DNA of 6,050 nt from positions 1-6,050 of the forward strand of contig JAEWEX010000455.1 of the NCBI GenBank assembly GCA_023389135.1, in the 5' to 3' direction. A program made the translations under genes and the position numbers. Positions 3,236 through 6,050 of this stretch are shown in pieces. Source of the stretch: Pseudomonadota bacterium (lineage in GTDB: Bacteria; Pseudomonadota; Alphaproteobacteria; Rhizobiales; Methylopilaceae). The notes under the pieces were generated by a model. That model was not told the origin of the DNA and made no database searches. It saw only the letters and a program-made list of their open reading frames with translations. The stretch's first letter is position 1, and every line of letters starts with the position of its first letter.

Positions 3236-6050
3236 GTGAAATCCAGAACGGCGAGGCTGCTCGGCCATGCGCTGCCGGCGGGGATGTTGTGCCTGCCGCC
3301 GCCGGAGGCGACGGGCCAGATCCTGATCGACAGCGGAACCTTCGTGGTGGACGACGCCGGCGACCTGGGCGCAGACACGGTGCTGGTGGACGACGGCGCC
3401 GGCGAGGACGCGACCCTGAGGATCGAACCCGGCGTCGCGGTCGGCAACGGGATCGAGCTCACCCGGGGCGGCACGCTGGACAATGCCGGCGCGATTTCCC
3501 GCAGCGAGGCGGGCGTGCGGGCGCTGGATTTCGGCACGGTGTTCAACCGCGCCGGCGGCTCCATCACCTCCCAGGACTCGGACGGCGTCTATTTCGGCTA
3601 TGCCGGAACGCTGGTGAACGAGGCCGGCGCCACCATCTCCGGCGTCAACGGCGTCTATGCCGACTGGCTGGATGCCGGCGTGGTGGACATCACCAACCGC
3701 GGCGTCATCACGGGCACGACCGGCATCGGCGTCGACATGGAGAACGGCGGCGCGCTGGGCAATTTCGACGGCGGCACGATCACCGGCGTCGGCACCGGCG
3801 CGCTGGTGTGGGGCGGCACCGTCGTGAACGACGGCGCGGGCAGCCGCATCTCCGCGACCGACGCCACGGACGGCATCGGGATCGAGATGGCGATGTCCGG
3901 GTCGGTCACCAACAGCAATGGAGCGGCCATCCAGGGCGGGCTCTACGGCGTGGCGATGTTCGAGGGCGGCACGGTCGTCAACAGCGGCGGCGCCACCATC
4001 GCGGGCAGCGTCGGCGAGGGCATCTACGCCACCGGCGGCGCGGCGCACATCACCAACACCGGCGACGGCAGCGCGATCTCCGGCCTGTGGGGCGTCTACA
4101 CCACGGACGCCGGGGCCACCGTGATCAACACGGACGGCGCGACAATCACGGGCGACAACCAGGCGGGCGTCTACCTCTCCGGCGGCGGCACGGTGTTCAA
4201 CGGCGCGGGCTCCACCATCTCCGGCACGTTCTACAGCATCTATGCCAGCCAGGAGACGACCGTCACCAATGCGGGGACGCTGGCGGGCGACGTGCGGCTT
4301 GCCGACCAGCGGACCAACCACGCCACCATCTTCACCGGCAGCGTCATCGAGGGCGACCTCTACGTGAATGCCGAACCGACCTCGACGCTGACGCTGGACG
4401 GCGGCGGGACGCAGCTCTTCTCCGAGGCGGTGACGGGGATAACGACGCTCCCGCGCGGCACGCTGATCAAGCAGGGCTCGGGCACCTGGATCGTCGACAA
4501 CCAGCTCTCGGCCCTCGAGCCGGCCATCGGCGCGGCGAACATCTCGATCCTGGAGGGCACGCTGCGGGTCGACAGCTGGCTTCGCGGCGCGGTCGCGGTC
4601 GAGGATGGCGGGACCGTCGCCGGCGTGGGCCGGATCGCCGACACGGCGCTCGCCGCCGGCGGCGCGGTCGCACCCGGTGACGCAGACATGGGCACGCTGA
4701 CAGTCGAGGGCGATTTCGAGCAGGCGGCCGGCTCCGTCTACCGCGCGCAGCTCGATCCCGGCTCGGAGCAGTCCGACCTGCTCGCCATCGACGGCCAGGC
4801 CTCGCTCGCCGAGGGCGCCGTGCTCGCCCTGTCGCGGGCGACGGCGGGGCCCTACGCGGTCGGGGCGCGCTATACGGTGATGACCGCCGGGGACGGCGTC
4901 GAGGGCGAATATGCGGTGTCCACCGAGCCCCTCGCCTTCCTGCGGCTGAGCGCGGCCTATGACGACAACACCGTGTTCGTGGACATCGCGCAGGTCCGCG
5001 CCCTCGCCGAGGCCGCCGCCACCGCCAACCAGGAAGCCGTCGCGGCTGGGCTGGACAGCCTGCCCGACGACGATCCGCTGTTCGCCGCGGTGGTGAACCT
5101 GCCGAGCGACCATGCGGCGCAGGCCGCGTTCGACCGGCTGTCGGGAGAGATCCACGCCTCGCTCGCGGGTGCGCTGGTGGAGGACAGCCGCTTCCTGCGC
5201 GAGGCCGCGCTGCGGCGGCTGCGCGAGGCATCCTGTCCGCCGCCCGTGGAGCGGACCGCGCGACCGCGCGATGCCGCCCATGCCTGCCCGTCGCCGGCGG
5301 GGATTTCGACCTGGGCCCGGGCGACCGGTTCCTGGGGGCGGCTGGACGGCCGCGGCGTCGCCGCAGTCCGGAGCGCCCATGGCGGCCTGTTCGCCGGCGC
5401 GGACGTGACCGCGGGCGCCGGCAGGATCGGCGTCGTGGCGGGCTATGGCCGCGCCGAACTGGACAGCGGGCGGCTCGCCTCGCAGGCGGAGATCGAGAGC
5501 TTTCATGCCGGCGTCTACGGCGATGCCGGCCGCGGGGCGCTGACGGCGCGCTTCGGCGCGGGCGTCGGCTGGCACGACCTCTCCACGTCCCGCATGCCGG
5601 CCTCCCTGCTGCCGGGCATCGACGGCGAGGAGGGCGCGACCGAAGCCGCCTACGCCGCCACCACGGCGCAGGCGTTCGGCGAACTGGCCTATCGGGTGCA
5701 CGCCGGCGCGACGGCGCTGGAGCCGTTCGCGGCGCTGGCCTATGTGGGGCTCGACATCAACGGTTTCGCCGAGACCGGCGGCGCGGCGGCGCTGGCGGGC
5801 GAGGCGGAGGACAGCGACACGCTGTTCACGACGCTCGGGATGCGCGCGTCCCGCCGGCTCGACCTCGGCGGCGTGGGGCTCACCGCCGCCGCCGGGCTCG
5901 GCTGGCGACGCGCCCATGGCGACGCGCCCGTGGCGACGGTGGCGTTTGCGGCCGGAGAGAGCTTCGCGCTGCGCGGGGCCGCGCCGGCCGCCGACGCCGC
6001 GGTGGTCGAAGCCCGTCTCGAGCTCGGCATCGCCGCCAATGCGCGGCTCG
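3236..6050 (+). CDS. Type V autotransporter (beta-helix passenger plus barrel), 3' end outside window
   Basis: An uninterrupted frame of 938 codons starts with GTG and is open at the window end. GTG 3236 is the first possible start after the in-frame stop at 3191. It gives a Sec-type signal peptide (MKSRTAR, then a hydrophobic stretch LLGHALPAGMLCLP, likely cut near residue 27); ATG 3284 would lose its basic n-region. Residues ~78-352 are short beta-helix repeats. Residues ~400-585 look like autotransporter-associated beta strands and a pertactin-like stem (GTLIKQGSGTW, GTVAGVGRI, GAVAPGDADMGTLTVEGDF). Residues 586-665 are a mainly helical linker (ATANQEAVAAGLDSL). The barrel begins at STWARATGSWGRLDG (691-705), and relatives end about 30-40 residues after LELGIAANARL. 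The barrel inserts in the outer membrane and exports the passenger. No protease or lipase motif is visible, so adhesion is only a guess. The ribosome site (GGGGCCGGG) is weak, and no promoter was recognised in 3063-3235. Confidence 0.93.
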   Translation, partial: MKSRTARLLGHALPAGMLCLPPPEATGQILIDSGTFVVDDAGDLGADTVLVDDGAGEDATLRIEPGVAVGNGIELTRGGTLDNAGAISRSEAGVRALDFGTVFNRAGGSITSQDSDGVYFGYAGTLVNEAGATISGVNGVYADWLDAGVVDITNRGVITGTTGIGVDMENGGALGNFDGGTITGVGTGALVWGGTVVNDGAGSRISATDATDGIGIEMAMSGSVTNSNGAAIQGGLYGVAMFEGGTVVNSGGATIAGSVGEGIYATGGAAHITNTGDGSAISGLWGVYTTDAGATVINTDGATITGDNQAGVYLSGGGTVFNGAGSTISGTFYSIYASQETTVTNAGTLAGDVRLADQRTNHATIFTGSVIEGDLYVNAEPTSTLTLDGGGTQLFSEAVTGITTLPRGTLIKQGSGTWIVDNQLSALEPAIGAANISILEGTLRVDSWLRGAVAVEDGGTVAGVGRIADTALAAGGAVAPGDADMGTLTVEGDFEQAAGSVYRAQLDPGSEQSDLLAIDGQASLAEGAVLALSRATAGPYAVGARYTVMTAGDGVEGEYAVSTEPLAFLRLSAAYDDNTVFVDIAQVRALAEAAATANQEAVAAGLDSLPDDDPLFAAVVNLPSDHAAQAAFDRLSGEIHASLAGALVEDSRFLREAALRRLREASCPPPVERTARPRDAAHACPSPAGISTWARATGSWGRLDGRGVAAVRSAHGGLFAGADVTAGAGRIGVVAGYGRAELDSGRLASQAEIESFHAGVYGDAGRGALTARFGAGVGWHDLSTSRMPASLLPGIDGEEGATEAAYAATTAQAFGELAYRVHAGATALEPFAALAYVGLDINGFAETGGAAALAGEAEDSDTLFTTLGMRASRRLDLGGVGLTAAAGLGWRRAHGDAPVATVAFAAGESFALRGAAPAADAAVVEARLELGIAANARL
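3467..4291 (+). repeat. Beta-helix coding repeats in the autotransporter passenger
   Basis: About twelve imperfect repeats of roughly 20-27 residues follow the pattern G-T-V-x-N-x-G-G-x-T-I-S-G, then a G-V-Y-like strand. Clear copies include GTLVNEAGATISGVNGVY (residues 124-141), GTVVNSGGATIAGSVGEGIY (245-264), ATVINTDGATITG (294-306) and GTVFNGAGSTISG (318-330). The Asn after the hydrophobic strand recurs in nearly every copy and would stack as an Asn ladder inside a right-handed parallel beta-helix. The nucleotide repeats have diverged, so this is an old protein-level repeat. Confidence 0.8.
5303..6050 (+). other. Autotransporter beta-barrel domain (incomplete)
   Basis: Residues 690-938 of the autotransporter show alternating hydrophobic and polar strands with frequent Gly, Ala and aromatic residues: GGLFAGADVTAGAGRIGVVAGYG, ALTARFGAGVGWHDL, QAFGELAYRV, LEPFAALAYVGLDINGFAETGG, LFTTLGMRASRRL and GWRRAHGD. 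This is the 12-stranded translocator that ends such proteins, normally 260-290 residues long. The last strand and the terminal aromatic residue recognised by the BAM insertion machinery lie beyond the window. Confidence 0.85.

Noticed and set aside
2890..4680. 596-codon plus-strand frame overlapping hydrolase and autotransporter
   Set aside because: It spans a divergent gene pair, has an Arg/Gly/His-rich composition typical of a shifted GC-rich frame, and shows no domain.
3059..5917. 952-codon open frame on the minus strand
   Set aside because: It is codon-for-codon antisense to the autotransporter, is dominated by Arg/Ala/Gly/His/Asp without domain logic, and stays open because TTA, CTA and TCA codons are absent from the real gene.

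Overview
The window comes from a very GC-rich bacterium, most likely an alphaproteobacterium. The evidence is almost exclusive G/C at third codon positions, genes of alphaproteobacterial flavour, and an intergenic repeat whose core (CTCCGGCTTGACCGGAG) resembles the palindromes scattered through many alphaproteobacterial genomes. Nothing in the sequence fixes the genus. No RNA gene, CRISPR array, insertion sequence or phage gene was found.

Layout: (1) 2-520, plus strand, the C-terminal effector-binding part of a LysR-type regulator cut by the window start. (2) 545-1426, minus strand, a complete 3-hydroxyisobutyrate dehydrogenase-family NAD(P)-dependent oxidoreductase, convergent with the regulator. 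(3) 1427-2174, a 748-base non-coding stretch. It holds an AT-rich candidate promoter/operator for the dehydrogenase, a small hairpin, and five tandem copies of a ~120 bp unit. Each unit is two facing copies of one palindrome, like a BIME (bacterial interspersed mosaic element). (4) 2175-3062, minus strand, a complete alpha/beta hydrolase of the haloacetate/fluoroacetate dehalogenase group. (5) 3236-6050, plus strand, a GTG-initiated type V autotransporter with signal peptide, a beta-helix passenger of short repeats and most of its C-terminal outer-membrane barrel. It is open at the window end.

The dehydrogenase and hydrolase share a strand, and both fit turnover of small 2- or 3-substituted organic acids. 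The ~750-base repeat-filled gap and the separate candidate promoter argue against a simple operon. The repeat array begins directly behind the hydrolase stop codon and could shape the 3' end of its transcript. The autotransporter is divergent from the hydrolase and looks functionally unrelated.

No new multi-gene system is evident. The points most worth following are the mosaic structure of the repeat array, the altered halide pocket of the hydrolase, and the autotransporter, whose GTG start makes it easy to lose among long shadow reading frames.
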